NCBI GenBank assembly: GCA_963666825.2
Contig: OY763044.2
Span: 1,984,001 to 2,048,000, forward strand
Direction: 5' to 3'
Origin: Saccharicrinis sp963666825
Lineage (GTDB): Bacteria; Bacteroidota; Bacteroidia; Bacteroidales; Marinilabiliaceae
DNA length: 64,000 nt
Positions 1 to 9,041 of this stretch are shown here, piece by piece. Position 1 is the first letter of the stretch, and every line of letters starts with the position of its first letter. Below the pieces are notes generated by a model. It did not search any database and was not told where the DNA came from. It saw nothing but the letters and a program-made list of their open reading frames with translations. A program made the translations under genes and the position numbers.

Positions 1-1
1 T

Positions 2-538
2 TCTATCCTCAAAGGATCATTTTTTGATATTATTATTTTACTATCTACATTTATTCTTACTGTAATATTAGATTTAACCATAGCTATTGAGGTGGGAGTT
101 GTTTTATCAGCTCTATTATTTATGAAACGCATGTCTGATATTGCGGATAAAAGAATTGATTATATTGTTGATACAGACCTAATTGATGATTATTCCCAAT
201 TGCCCTCTAATACAGGCATATATGAGATTAGCGGTCCATTATTCTTTGCCTCTTCTAAAAAGTACGCTCAGGTAATTGAAAAAATTGGTCTCGATTATAA
301 AACTATAATAATTAGAATGAGGCATGTTTCTTTTGCTGACCAAACAGGTATGTATAACCTGAAAAGTTCTATAAAAACATTAATGAAGCATAATGTAAAA
401 ATTATATTATCAGGAATAAACGAACAAGTATATAAAGACTTTGAGAAGTTTGGAATAAATGAATTAATTGGATCTGAAAATATCTTTGAATCCTTTGACA
501 AAGCTGTTTCTCACGTAAAAACTGATAAAGAAAAATAA
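2..538 (+). CDS. SulP-family anion transporter, C-terminal part (5' end outside window)
   Basis: The 178 residues visible are the end of a SulP-type permease that starts before the window. The first ~45 residues are strongly hydrophobic and close the membrane domain. From about residue 60 a cytoplasmic STAS domain follows, with FADQTG where STAS domains carry their conserved D-x-[ST]-G loop. SulP proteins carry sulfate, bicarbonate or other anions, often as symporters; nothing seen here fixes the substrate. A GTG at 92 is an internal codon, not the start, because the frame is open to the window edge and the upstream residues are membrane-like. A strong hairpin follows the stop. Confidence 0.85.
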   Translation, partial: SILKGSFFDIIILLSTFILTVILDLTIAIEVGVVLSALLFMKRMSDIADKRIDYIVDTDLIDDYSQLPSNTGIYEISGPLFFASSKKYAQVIEKIGLDYKTIIIRMRHVSFADQTGMYNLKSSIKTLMKHNVKIILSGINEQVYKDFEKFGINELIGSENIFESFDKAVSHVKTDKEK

Positions 539-859
539 ATAGAAATATTATTCCATAGTATCAATAGTATTTGAATATAATATTGATACTATGATTTCCT
601 TTTATTAAAGGAACTGTTATAAACCTGCCCTCCTTATTAACATTGATATATCCTCTGAAATACAAACTATTCCAATACAAATTTCAGTAAGTTATATAAA
701 TAGCATTTAATCTTACACATATATGGTTTACACCGTTCAATAATAGCTTCTTAATTTATATTTTTGAAAGTGTTATAACTTTTTTAAAGATTCAATACAT
801 GATATTTTACCGTATTAATTGAATTTTTGATACTTTTACGGCTCAATTAAAAAATAATC
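539..859. other. Intergenic region between SulP and DUF1599 genes
   Basis: Apart from the terminator at 554-600 I see no gene in these 321 bases. TACTTTTA at 831-838 differs by one base from the Bacteroidota -7 consensus TAnnTTTG and sits about 22 bp before the next start codon, so it may be the promoter of the DUF1599-DoxX-tpiA run; no convincing -33 TTG is present. Confidence 0.5.
554..600 (+). terminator. Rho-independent terminator after the SulP gene
   Basis: A perfect 13-bp stem (554-566 with 581-593, CATAGTATCAATA and its complement) with a 14-nt loop is followed by a T-rich run. It lies 15 bp after the SulP stop codon. Confidence 0.7.
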
Positions 860-1414
860 ATGTCACAAAAAACAGATCAGCAATTTGAACATGTAATAAC
901 AGTATGTAAAGATATCTTTGAGAAAAAAATGAAAGACTATGGAACTGCGTGGCGAATATTAAGACCATCATCCATGACTGATCAAATTTTCATAAAGGCT
1001 CAAAGAATCAGAAGTATTGAAACTAAAGGTGTTTCTAAAGTTGATGAAGATATACGTTCTGAATTTATCGGAATTATAAATTATGCATCCATGGCCATTA
1101 TTCAATTGAAATTGGGCCCATCTGATCAACCTGAGATGGATAATGAAAAAGCATTAGAGTTGTATTTGAAGAATATTTATAACGCTAAGAATCTAATGCT
1201 TAACAAAAATCATGATTACGATGAAGCATGGAGGAATATGAGAATTAGCTCTTTTACGGACTTAATTCTAATGAAACTTCACCGCACAAAACAAATTGAA
1301 AATAACCAGGGAAAAACAATTATATCAGAAGGAATTGATGCCAATTATTTGGACATGATCAATTATGCGATTTTTGCCATGATAAAGCTAGATTTTCCTG
1401 AAGAAGAAAATTAA
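860..1414 (+). CDS. DUF1599 protein (Nmad1-type domain, duplicated)
   Basis: A soluble 184-residue protein made of two copies of one unit. In each half the signature K-x-x-DY-x-x-AWR-x-[LM]R-x-SS-x-TD is visible (around residues 26-45 and 116-135), followed by a helix K-x-x-R-x-x-x-I-E. This matches DUF1599, also called nucleotide-modification-associated domain 1; the biochemical role is not established. It is the first gene of a run with a DoxX-like gene 9 bp downstream and tpiA next, an arrangement typical of Bacteroidota. Family assignment is firm; function is unknown. Confidence 0.85.
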   Translation: MSQKTDQQFEHVITVCKDIFEKKMKDYGTAWRILRPSSMTDQIFIKAQRIRSIETKGVSKVDEDIRSEFIGIINYASMAIIQLKLGPSDQPEMDNEKALELYLKNIYNAKNLMLNKNHDYDEAWRNMRISSFTDLILMKLHRTKQIENNQGKTIISEGIDANYLDMINYAIFAMIKLDFPEEEN

Positions 1415-1423
1415 TGTAATTCG

Positions 1424-2644
1424 ATGACTAAGATCTTTTATTACTTAAGCCGTTTAATTGTAGGATTAACATTCATGTTTTCGGGCTTTGTTAAAGCCGT
1501 TGACCCAATTGGAAGTGCAATTAAGTTTGAAGATTATTTAAATTCATTTCATTTTGGCAGTATAGCATTTATTGTAATACCATTATCATTTACTGTTTCT
1601 GCTATTGAATTCTTAACCGGGATTCATATCCTACTTGGAATTAGAATCAAAACATCTTCAACATTGGCGATGTTGTTTATGATAATTTTCCTTCCATTAA
1701 CTTTAGGTATTGCCATTTTTAATCCTGTTACGGATTGTGGTTGTTTTGGAGATGCTCTAAAACTTACAAATTGGGAAACTTTTTTCAAAAATGTAGTTTT
1801 AATAATTCCGGCATTATTTCTTTTCCTAAATAGAAAAAATTTCACTTCAAATATCAATTCTTTAAAGCAATTTGTATTTACAATAGCGTCTTCTGTTATT
1901 ATTCTGGGTGTTTCATATTATTCTTATAATCATTTACCCTTAATTGATTTCAGACCATTTAAAATTGGTAACAATATACATGAAGGAATGATTATTCCAG
2001 AGGGTGCAGAACAACCCGAATATGAAACTACTTTCATTATGGAAAAGAATGGGGAACAAAAAACATTTAGTGCCTCAGACTACCCTTATAATGATTCTAC
2101 CTGGGTATTTATAAATAGCGAAACTAAAGTAATTAGTAAAGGATACGAACCTCCAATTCATGACTTTGTGCTAACAGATGACCAAGGCAATGACATTACT
2201 AACAACATTTTAGAAGATAAGTCCCCTACTCTTTTGGTTATTTCACCACAAATAAAAAAAGGAAGCTGGGGAAACAACATAGACAGCTTAAAACAAATTA
2301 ATAAAGTATTGTTTGAAAGTGGAGTAAAAAGTTACTTTGTAACTTCCTCTAATTCTGATGATATAACAAACTTTGAATTTAATACAGAAGCTGGTTTTAA
2401 TTACCTAACTGCTGATGAAACGTTATTAAAAACTATGATCAGAAGTAATCCCGGTGTATTATTAATTCAGGATGGTAATATCATTGGAAAATGGCATTAT
2501 AATGATATTCCACAAGCAAAAAACATGGTAAATCCATCATCATTTGCCATTAAACAATTAAATGCTAAAAATGAGTTTAATAGAGTTCTATTAGTATTAT
2601 TAAGCTTAATTATTATAACACTTGTAACGAAATTCAAAAAATAA
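1424..2644 (+). CDS. DoxX/MauE-like membrane protein with thioredoxin-fold tail (BT_3928-type)
   Basis: A 406-residue membrane protein. About four to five membrane helices fill residues 5-170 and contain the motif DCGCFGD at 104-110, a paired-cysteine signature of MauE/DoxX-like proteins. Residues ~200-380 are soluble and look like a thioredoxin fold (strand PTLLVISP, later NPGVLLIQDGNIIGKW) but lack a CxxC pair. A final helix lies near 385-402. Bacteroidota proteins of this build are usually annotated as DoxX or BT_3928 family. A role in thiol redox chemistry of the envelope is plausible from the cysteines but is inference. It sits between the DUF1599 gene and tpiA, with 9 and 38 bp gaps. 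Confidence 0.75.
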   Translation: MTKIFYYLSRLIVGLTFMFSGFVKAVDPIGSAIKFEDYLNSFHFGSIAFIVIPLSFTVSAIEFLTGIHILLGIRIKTSSTLAMLFMIIFLPLTLGIAIFNPVTDCGCFGDALKLTNWETFFKNVVLIIPALFLFLNRKNFTSNINSLKQFVFTIASSVIILGVSYYSYNHLPLIDFRPFKIGNNIHEGMIIPEGAEQPEYETTFIMEKNGEQKTFSASDYPYNDSTWVFINSETKVISKGYEPPIHDFVLTDDQGNDITNNILEDKSPTLLVISPQIKKGSWGNNIDSLKQINKVLFESGVKSYFVTSSNSDDITNFEFNTEAGFNYLTADETLLKTMIRSNPGVLLIQDGNIIGKWHYNDIPQAKNMVNPSSFAIKQLNAKNEFNRVLLVLLSLIIITLVTKFKK

Positions 2645-2682
2645 ATAATTTAATATAGTTTTAATTACAAACATTTATTACG

Positions 2683-3438
2683 ATGAGACAAAACATTGTT
2701 GCCGGAAACTGGAAAATGAATAAGACTCTTCAAGAAGGAGTTGAATTAGCATCAGAATTAAACAGCATTCTTGCTGGAAAAACACCTAACTGTAAAGTTG
2801 TTGTTGGTGTTCCTGCTACTCACATTACTGAGGTTGTTAAAACTGTTGATACTGAAAAAATCTTAGTTTCTGCACAAAACTGTGCTGATAAAGAATCAGG
2901 TGCATACACTGGTGAAATTTCAGCAGCTATGGTTAAATCTACAGGTGCTGCATGTGTTATCCTTGGTCACTCTGAAAGAAGAGAGTACTATGGTGAAACA
3001 AACGAAATCCTTAAAGAAAAAACTAATTTAGCTTTAGCTAATGGTTTAACTCCAATCTTCTGTATTGGTGAAGTATTAGCTGAAAGAGAAGCTGAAAAAC
3101 AAAATGAAGTTGTAAAAACTCAAATTGAAGAAGCTCTTTTCCACCTTTCTGCAGAAGAATTTGGTAAGATTGTTTTAGCTTACGAACCAGTATGGGCTAT
3201 CGGAACTGGTAAAGTTGCAACTCCTGAGCAAGCTCAAGAAATTCACGCTTATATTCGTTCTGTTGTTGCTGACAAATATGGTGCTGAAGTAGCTGATAAC
3301 TGTTCGATCCTTTACGGAGGAAGTTGTAAGCCTGATAATGCAAAAGAATTATTTGCTAACCCAGATGTAGACGGTGGTCTTATTGGTGGTGCATCTTTAA
3401 AAGCAAGTGATTTTGTTGGTATTATTGATGCTTTTTAA
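2683..3438 (+). CDS. tpiA: Triosephosphate isomerase
   Basis: This 251-residue cytoplasmic enzyme interconverts dihydroxyacetone phosphate and glyceraldehyde 3-phosphate in glycolysis and gluconeogenesis. The family landmarks are all present: NWKMN at 9-13 with the substrate-binding Asn and Lys, catalytic His96 in GHSERR, catalytic Glu168 in AYEPVWAIGTGK (the mobile loop 6), and the phosphate-binding YGGS and GGASL segments near the end. Length is normal. It closes the DUF1599-DoxX-tpiA run and is followed by a strong terminator. Confidence 0.98.
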   Translation: MRQNIVAGNWKMNKTLQEGVELASELNSILAGKTPNCKVVVGVPATHITEVVKTVDTEKILVSAQNCADKESGAYTGEISAAMVKSTGAACVILGHSERREYYGETNEILKEKTNLALANGLTPIFCIGEVLAEREAEKQNEVVKTQIEEALFHLSAEEFGKIVLAYEPVWAIGTGKVATPEQAQEIHAYIRSVVADKYGAEVADNCSILYGGSCKPDNAKELFANPDVDGGLIGGASLKASDFVGIIDAF

Positions 3439-3462
3439 TTAAAAATCAATCGATATTTATAT

Positions 3463-3489
3463 AAGCCGTCTGATAAGACGGCTTTTTTT
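3463..3489 (+). terminator. Terminator after tpiA
   Basis: An 8-bp GC-rich stem AAGCCGTC / GACGGCTT (3463-3470 with 3477-3484), a 6-nt loop and a run of T residues form a textbook intrinsic terminator 24 bp after the tpiA stop. Confidence 0.9.
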
Positions 3490-3505
3490 ATGCAGAACTT
3501 ATTGC

Positions 3506-3513
3506 TAATTTTG
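3506..3513 (+). promoter_or_regulatory. Probable -7 promoter element of prmA
   Basis: TAATTTTG is a full match to the Bacteroidota -7 consensus TAnnTTTG. It lies between the tpiA terminator and the prmA start, 33 bp ahead of the ATG. No -33 TTG is found at the expected spacing. Confidence 0.5.
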
Positions 3514-3546
3514 GCCACAATAATTTAAATTGAAAATACAACTCTA

Positions 3547-4389
3547 ATGCAATACACAAAAGTATCTTTCTCAATTAATCCAATTAATGATTTTATCAGA
3601 GATATCTTAACTGCTGAACTTGCAGAATTTGATTTCGATAGCTTCGAAGAAACAGAAGATGGTCTTAATGCCTATATTCCATCCTCCAGTTTTTCTCCTG
3701 AGGATATTGATAATTGTCAGATTGTTCAGAATGATGATTACGAAATAAAGTATAGTGCAGAGGAAATGCCTGATCAGAATTGGAATGAAACCTGGGAGAA
3801 ACACTTTTTTAACCCTATAATTATTGATGATCGTTGCATTGTCAGAAGTCCTTTTCATCAAGATATACCAAAAGCTGATTACGAAATATTAATTGAGCCA
3901 AAAATGGCCTTTGGAACTGGTCATCATGAAACAACAGGCTTAATGATCAAACACATCTTAGAAAGAGACTTTAATAGCAAATCAGTGCTGGATATGGGAT
4001 GTGGAACAGGTATTTTAGGAATACTTTGTGCCATGAAAGAAGCGAACAAAGTTACAGGTATTGATATTGAAGAATGGGCATACAATAATGCAATTGAAAA
4101 CATCAATCTTAATAACATTAAACAAATGGAGGTTTTCTGCGGAGATGCATCATTATTAGGAAATGAAAGCTTTGATGTTATTTTGGCAAATATAAACCGC
4201 AATATTCTGCTTGAGGATATCAATAAATATGTAAAAGTTCTTAATCCAAATGGAACATTAATGTTAAGTGGCTTTTATAATTCGGATATTGATGTAATTG
4301 ATAAGGAGTGTTCAAAAAATAACTTAATAAAGAAATCAATTAAGGAAGATAACAATTGGGTAGCGATTGCGTATATGCTTTCAAAATAA
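3547..4389 (+). CDS. prmA: Ribosomal protein L11 methyltransferase
   Basis: A 280-residue SAM-dependent methyltransferase that trimethylates lysines and the N-terminus of ribosomal protein L11. The N-terminal substrate-recognition part (~1-90) is followed by the PrmA-specific PKMAFGTGHHETT at 118-130, the SAM-binding motif VLDMGCGTG at 147-155, an acidic GIDIEEWA at the ribose position and the catalytic-region LANINRN at 213-219. Length and motif order are normal for the family. The next gene begins 6 bp downstream, so the two are probably co-transcribed. Confidence 0.95.
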   Translation: MQYTKVSFSINPINDFIRDILTAELAEFDFDSFEETEDGLNAYIPSSSFSPEDIDNCQIVQNDDYEIKYSAEEMPDQNWNETWEKHFFNPIIIDDRCIVRSPFHQDIPKADYEILIEPKMAFGTGHHETTGLMIKHILERDFNSKSVLDMGCGTGILGILCAMKEANKVTGIDIEEWAYNNAIENINLNNIKQMEVFCGDASLLGNESFDVILANINRNILLEDINKYVKVLNPNGTLMLSGFYNSDIDVIDKECSKNNLIKKSIKEDNNWVAIAYMLSK

Positions 4390-4395
4390 TAACCT

Positions 4396-7300
4396 ATGAG
4401 AATATTTTTACTGCTGTTTTTTATTATAGTCTTTTCATTTTCTACTTATTCGCAAAAACTTTTCAGCGACAATCCTGAAGAATTTATCCCGACACTGGAT
4501 GAATTATTTAAATCTGTTCCTGATAAAAAGTATGCAAAGGAATATATCGAAGAGTTATCATTATTTTGGTTAAATCCGGAGTTAAGTAGTGAATTAAAAT
4601 TAGTCATTATTGATAACTGTAATCAGATGGCAATAAAAAAAGCCAGACCTATTCCCGATTATGTAACCTATCTGAGTACAATTCGCCAATATATTGAATC
4701 TGATATTTCTGAAAGCAGTTTCAATGCATGGAATTCTGCAATTACAGACCTAATAAATAAAAAGCGCTTTCCTTTGAGGAAAGTTAATGAATTATTATCT
4801 ACGACTGGAGATCTTTTAGATAATAACACCATCTATTCGACACCGTCAACAAAATGGAATTCAAGCAATAACAACTGGGAGCTCATTTATAATGAAAACA
4901 AGGAACTAATTGGGATATTTCCTGATTTAAGCCTGACTTGTTTCTCAAAAAATGACAGTATTAAGATATTTGAAACCTCAGGAAAGTTCAATTACACTTC
5001 AAATATATGGAAGGGCGACAAGGGTAAAGTAACATGGGAACGATCCGGATTTTCTGCGGATTCTGTGTTCGCAACTTTCAATAATTACTCTATTCCATTT
5101 AAAGATGCGATGTTCGAATTAGACTCAGTTAATTTTTATAATTATATCTATTTTGATCATGCACTGAAAGGTACATTGAAGCACAAAGTAATGAATATTA
5201 ATAAAGCTGAAACATCTTCGTATCCTCAGTTTTTATCCACAGAAGAAAGATTTAATTTAAATAATATTCATCCTAACATAAATTACGAAGGTGGTTTTGC
5301 TCAGAACGGAGCTAAATTCCTAGGTGCAGGTACATATGAAAATCCTGCTACCATTACTATTTTCAGACACGATACACTCTTTATAACTGCTAAATCACTT
5401 TATTTTGCCTTACGTAAAGATCAAATATTAAGTACCGATACCGAAATCAAAATTCAGTTAGATACAGGCTATATATATCATCCCGGACTAACCTTTAAAT
5501 TAATGGCAGACATTAATGAATTACACTTAATCAGAGATGGTGAAGGTTTAGCTATCAGTCCTTACTTTAACACATTCCATAATGTAAGTATGGATATCGA
5601 ATTACTTAGCTGGAACCTGGATGAAGATGTAATGAATTTAAAAATGGTATCCGGTGCTGCAGAAAATCATGGATCCTTTGAGTCGCTGAGTTATTTTAGA
5701 GAAAGTTTTTACAATAAATTACAGGGCATGGATGCTATGCACCCATTGCAAGGTTTGAAAAACTGTTCCAAAATGTTTAAGGGAAAACCTTTTACTGCAT
5801 ACGATTACGCCCAAATGATTGGTTTACCTGAGGCTCAGGTAAGACAGCAGGTTATTCAGCTATCTTTTTATGGCTTTATTGGCTATAATGTTAATACTGA
5901 CGAAATAGAAATCAGACAACGACTAAATGATTATCTATTATTCAGGTTAGGCAAAAAAGACTACGATGTTATTCGTTTTGCATCAAACACACCTGGTAGA
6001 GTTGAAAATGCAAAGATTGACCTTCTAAATTATGATTTAAATATTAACGGAGTAAAATCCATATCAATTTCAGATAATCAAAACGTTGTATTCTTCCCTA
6101 AGGATGAAAAAATACTTCTGAAAAGAAACAGAAACTTCATGTTTGATGGAGTTATTAATGCTGGTATGTTAAACTTATATGGCGCCGGTTTTAAATTCAA
6201 TTATGACGACTTTTTAATTGATATGACAAATATCGATTCACTAAGGATGCAGGTTCAAACAGGTGAACTTGATTACTTTGGTCATCCAAAATTAACCTAT
6301 GTAAAAAACGCCATAGAAAAACTTTCCGGATCTTTAAAAATTGATAAGCCCGATAATAAATCAGGAAAAGATTACTACAGCGAGTATCCTATATTGCATA
6401 GTACATCAGAATCATATGTTTATTACGACAAACCTGAAATTCAGGAAGGTATTTATGACCGGGAGAAATTCTACTTCCGTTTAGATACTTTTTCAATGGA
6501 TAGTATTAGCCAATTATCACGAAAAAATTTCGACTTTGCAGGAACCTTTGTCTCTAACATCTTCCCTACTTTCACTGAGAACTTAACGGTTCAAACTGAT
6601 TATTCATTAGGATTTAACAGAAATACACCTGAAGATGGATATGACATTTATGATCATAGGGCAACCTTTATTGCTAATATAGACCTTAGTAACAAAGGTT
6701 TAAGAGGTAATGGTACCTTAAACTACATAACTTCTACATCTAAATCCGAGAACTTCATATTCTTACCTGAAGAAACTAAAGGTCAGGCATATGATTTTAC
6801 GGTAGCAAAACAAGAAGATGGTGTAGAATATCCAGATATCACAGGTAGGTTCAATTTTGTAAGTTATTATCCATACAAAGATAAACTGGAATCCAAAAGT
6901 CAGGAAGAGGCATTTACCTTGTTTAATAACGAAGCCCAGTTAGAAGGTACAATAACTATTGCAAAAGCCGGAGCAACGGGAAAAGGAACCTTCTATATGG
7001 ATAAAGCAAATATCGTATCCCCTGCTATGACATTCGGAGGACACACCATGCTTGCAGACTCCTCTGATTTCAATTTAGTTAGCGGAGATATGGGGGATGT
7101 ATCATTTAATACAACTAACTTAATTTCAAATATCGATTTTGAAACAAGAAAAGGTAATTTCGTATCAAAATCAGGTGGTAGTTTAGTTAACTTTACTGAT
7201 AACAGATATGTATCCTATATTAGTGAGTTTTCATGGGATATGGATCTGAATAACATTTATATGGGAGCCAGTGGATCTGAAGGTAACCGATTTGTTTCAA

Positions 7301-8916
7301 CTCACAGAAGACAAGACTCTTTAGATTTTAGAGCCCCACTGGCAAGATATGATGTTGAAAAGAAAGTAATTTATGCAGAAGAAGTTAAAGATATAAAGGT
7401 TGCTGATGCAGATATACAACTTCACGACGGATTTATTACAATATACGAGGATGCAGAAATGGCTCCTATTGATAGTGCTGTTATCTTATTAAATGATTCA
7501 ACATATTCGCATACTATTTATAATTCGCACCTGAATATTGATGGTAAATATGATTATACGGGGTATGGAGAATATGATTATATCAATGGTAATGGAAAGA
7601 AATTTACGATTCAAATGAATGAAATCAAGCTAGATGAGAATTTAAGTACAACAGCATCTGGTACTATTGTTGAATCTGACTTATTCACTTTTGATAGGAA
7701 TTTTACATTTAAGGGAAAATCCATCCTACACGCAAAACAACAACATCTGACATTTGATGGAGGTGCTCAGATGCTTCATAAATGTAGTGGTGGACCTCAA
7801 ACATTTGTTTATTTTAATTCTATTATAGATCCTTCCAATGTTTTAATACCTATTGGTGAGGAACCTGTAAATTATGAAAGAGAAAATATATACAGAGACT
7901 TCTTTATCACTAAGGATTCTGCTCACGTATATTCTTCATTCTTACAATCACGCAAAGATTATAGTGATATTCCAATGATTACAGCATCAGGGTACTTGCA
8001 TTTCAATAACAGCCAAAATGCATTTGAAATTGCACCTCTGCATAAAATTGAAAATCCTGATACTACAGGTATTGTATTTCAATATTCTAATACTGGCTGT
8101 GATATTAAAGCTGAAGGACCAATTGACTTTGGGATTGAATTAGGACAGTTTAAATATAAAAACGTTGGTACAATTATAGATAATCCTCAAAAAGAAAGAA
8201 TCTCAATTACTACGGCAATGGGAATTGATTTCTTTTTTGATGAAACGATTATAAATATGATGGTAAACGCAATTAGTACATCAACAGCTTCAGAAAGTAA
8301 AATTAGCGATGGAACCCTTCAGAAGCGTTTTGCAGAATGGGTTGGTCCTAAAGAAGCTAAAAATATAATTTCAAAAAAGAATTCCGTTAAACAATTTGAG
8401 GAGTTAAATCCATTGTTAGATCAGATGTTCACTTTTGGAAATATTGATTTTACGTTTGATGGTCCTTCTCATGCATATGTATGCAATGGAACAGCTGATT
8501 TGACGTTAATTAAGAAATTTGTTATCAATAAAAAAGCTGAAGTTACAGGTGAAATTGTTAAGAAAAGAAGTGGGAACACCATTGATCTTATTATCAAGTT
8601 TGATGATGATACTTGGTTTTATTTCTCCCATAGAGGAGAAATGATGCAAACATTATCATCAGTTCCTGAATACAATGAAGCAGTTAAAACTTTAGATGAA
8701 GATAAAAGAAAGTTGAAAGGAGGATTAGGAGAAAAATCCTTTACTTATATTCTTGCTCCAGCGAGTAAGTTAAACCGATTCTCTAAAAAATATGGATATG
8801 CGCCAATCAAATCAAGTGTAGGTGCTGGTGGTCAGAAACTAATTAAAGGAGAAGGATCTGATGATTCCGGTGAAGAGGAAGATAATGTATCAGAAACGGA
8901 ACAAACTGAACAATAA
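4396..8916 (+). CDS. Very large secreted protein of unknown function (1506 aa)
   Basis: The protein begins with a clear signal peptide (hydrophobic core to about residue 18, then YSQK) and is 1506 residues long with no membrane segment after it. The body is rich in beta-strand-like stretches with alternating Asp/Asn, Tyr/Phe and Gly, and repeatedly mentions patterns such as G-x-x-x-Y-x-G-x-G-x-Y; a stretch near residue 470-520 (AYDYAQMIGLPEAQVRQQVIQLS) is helical and unlike the rest. The tail is acidic (residues ~1485-1506). I do not recognise a named family. The overall look resembles envelope beta-jellyroll or OstA-like proteins, which is only an impression. It follows prmA by 6 bp and has its own strong terminator. 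Confidence 0.75.
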   Translation: MRIFLLLFFIIVFSFSTYSQKLFSDNPEEFIPTLDELFKSVPDKKYAKEYIEELSLFWLNPELSSELKLVIIDNCNQMAIKKARPIPDYVTYLSTIRQYIESDISESSFNAWNSAITDLINKKRFPLRKVNELLSTTGDLLDNNTIYSTPSTKWNSSNNNWELIYNENKELIGIFPDLSLTCFSKNDSIKIFETSGKFNYTSNIWKGDKGKVTWERSGFSADSVFATFNNYSIPFKDAMFELDSVNFYNYIYFDHALKGTLKHKVMNINKAETSSYPQFLSTEERFNLNNIHPNINYEGGFAQNGAKFLGAGTYENPATITIFRHDTLFITAKSLYFALRKDQILSTDTEIKIQLDTGYIYHPGLTFKLMADINELHLIRDGEGLAISPYFNTFHNVSMDIELLSWNLDEDVMNLKMVSGAAENHGSFESLSYFRESFYNKLQGMDAMHPLQGLKNCSKMFKGKPFTAYDYAQMIGLPEAQVRQQVIQLSFYGFIGYNVNTDEIEIRQRLNDYLLFRLGKKDYDVIRFASNTPGRVENAKIDLLNYDLNINGVKSISISDNQNVVFFPKDEKILLKRNRNFMFDGVINAGMLNLYGAGFKFNYDDFLIDMTNIDSLRMQVQTGELDYFGHPKLTYVKNAIEKLSGSLKIDKPDNKSGKDYYSEYPILHSTSESYVYYDKPEIQEGIYDREKFYFRLDTFSMDSISQLSRKNFDFAGTFVSNIFPTFTENLTVQTDYSLGFNRNTPEDGYDIYDHRATFIANIDLSNKGLRGNGTLNYITSTSKSENFIFLPEETKGQAYDFTVAKQEDGVEYPDITGRFNFVSYYPYKDKLESKSQEEAFTLFNNEAQLEGTITIAKAGATGKGTFYMDKANIVSPAMTFGGHTMLADSSDFNLVSGDMGDVSFNTTNLISNIDFETRKGNFVSKSGGSLVNFTDNRYVSYISEFSWDMDLNNIYMGASGSEGNRFVSTHRRQDSLDFRAPLARYDVEKKVIYAEEVKDIKVADADIQLHDGFITIYEDAEMAPIDSAVILLNDSTYSHTIYNSHLNIDGKYDYTGYGEYDYINGNGKKFTIQMNEIKLDENLSTTASGTIVESDLFTFDRNFTFKGKSILHAKQQHLTFDGGAQMLHKCSGGPQTFVYFNSIIDPSNVLIPIGEEPVNYERENIYRDFFITKDSAHVYSSFLQSRKDYSDIPMITASGYLHFNNSQNAFEIAPLHKIENPDTTGIVFQYSNTGCDIKAEGPIDFGIELGQFKYKNVGTIIDNPQKERISITTAMGIDFFFDETIINMMVNAISTSTASESKISDGTLQKRFAEWVGPKEAKNIISKKNSVKQFEELNPLLDQMFTFGNIDFTFDGPSHAYVCNGTADLTLIKKFVINKKAEVTGEIVKKRSGNTIDLIIKFDDDTWFYFSHRGEMMQTLSSVPEYNEAVKTLDEDKRKLKGGLGEKSFTYILAPASKLNRFSKKYGYAPIKSSVGAGGQKLIKGEGSDDSGEEEDNVSETEQTEQ

Positions 8917-8922
8917 TGATAT

Positions 8923-8972
8923 AAAAAGAGTATTCCTTTTTGCTTTAAGTAATTAAGGAATACTCTTTTTCT
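8923..8972 (+). terminator. Terminator after the 1506-aa protein gene
   Basis: A perfect 16-bp inverted repeat (8923-8938 with 8955-8970) with a 16-nt loop; the right arm ends in a T run. It starts 7 bp after the stop codon. Confidence 0.85.
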
Positions 8973-9011
8973 TTAAAAGCTCATAGGTTTCCAAAACAAC
9001 TGTTTTTTACC

Positions 9012-9019
9012 TAATTTTA
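9012..9019 (+). promoter_or_regulatory. Probable -7 element that decides the start of the next gene
   Basis: TAATTTTA (one mismatch to TAnnTTTG) ends one base before an ATG at 9021. Transcription from it would begin about 9024, downstream of that ATG, so the ATG at 9042 is the more likely translation start; it also gives a better signal peptide. Confidence 0.45.
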
Positions 9020-9041
9020 CATGCTCACAATTCAAAAAATT

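Noticed and set aside
9021..9041. ATG at 9021 as the start of the secreted protein gene
   Set aside because: It probably lies upstream of the transcription start; ATG at 9042 gives a cleaner signal peptide.
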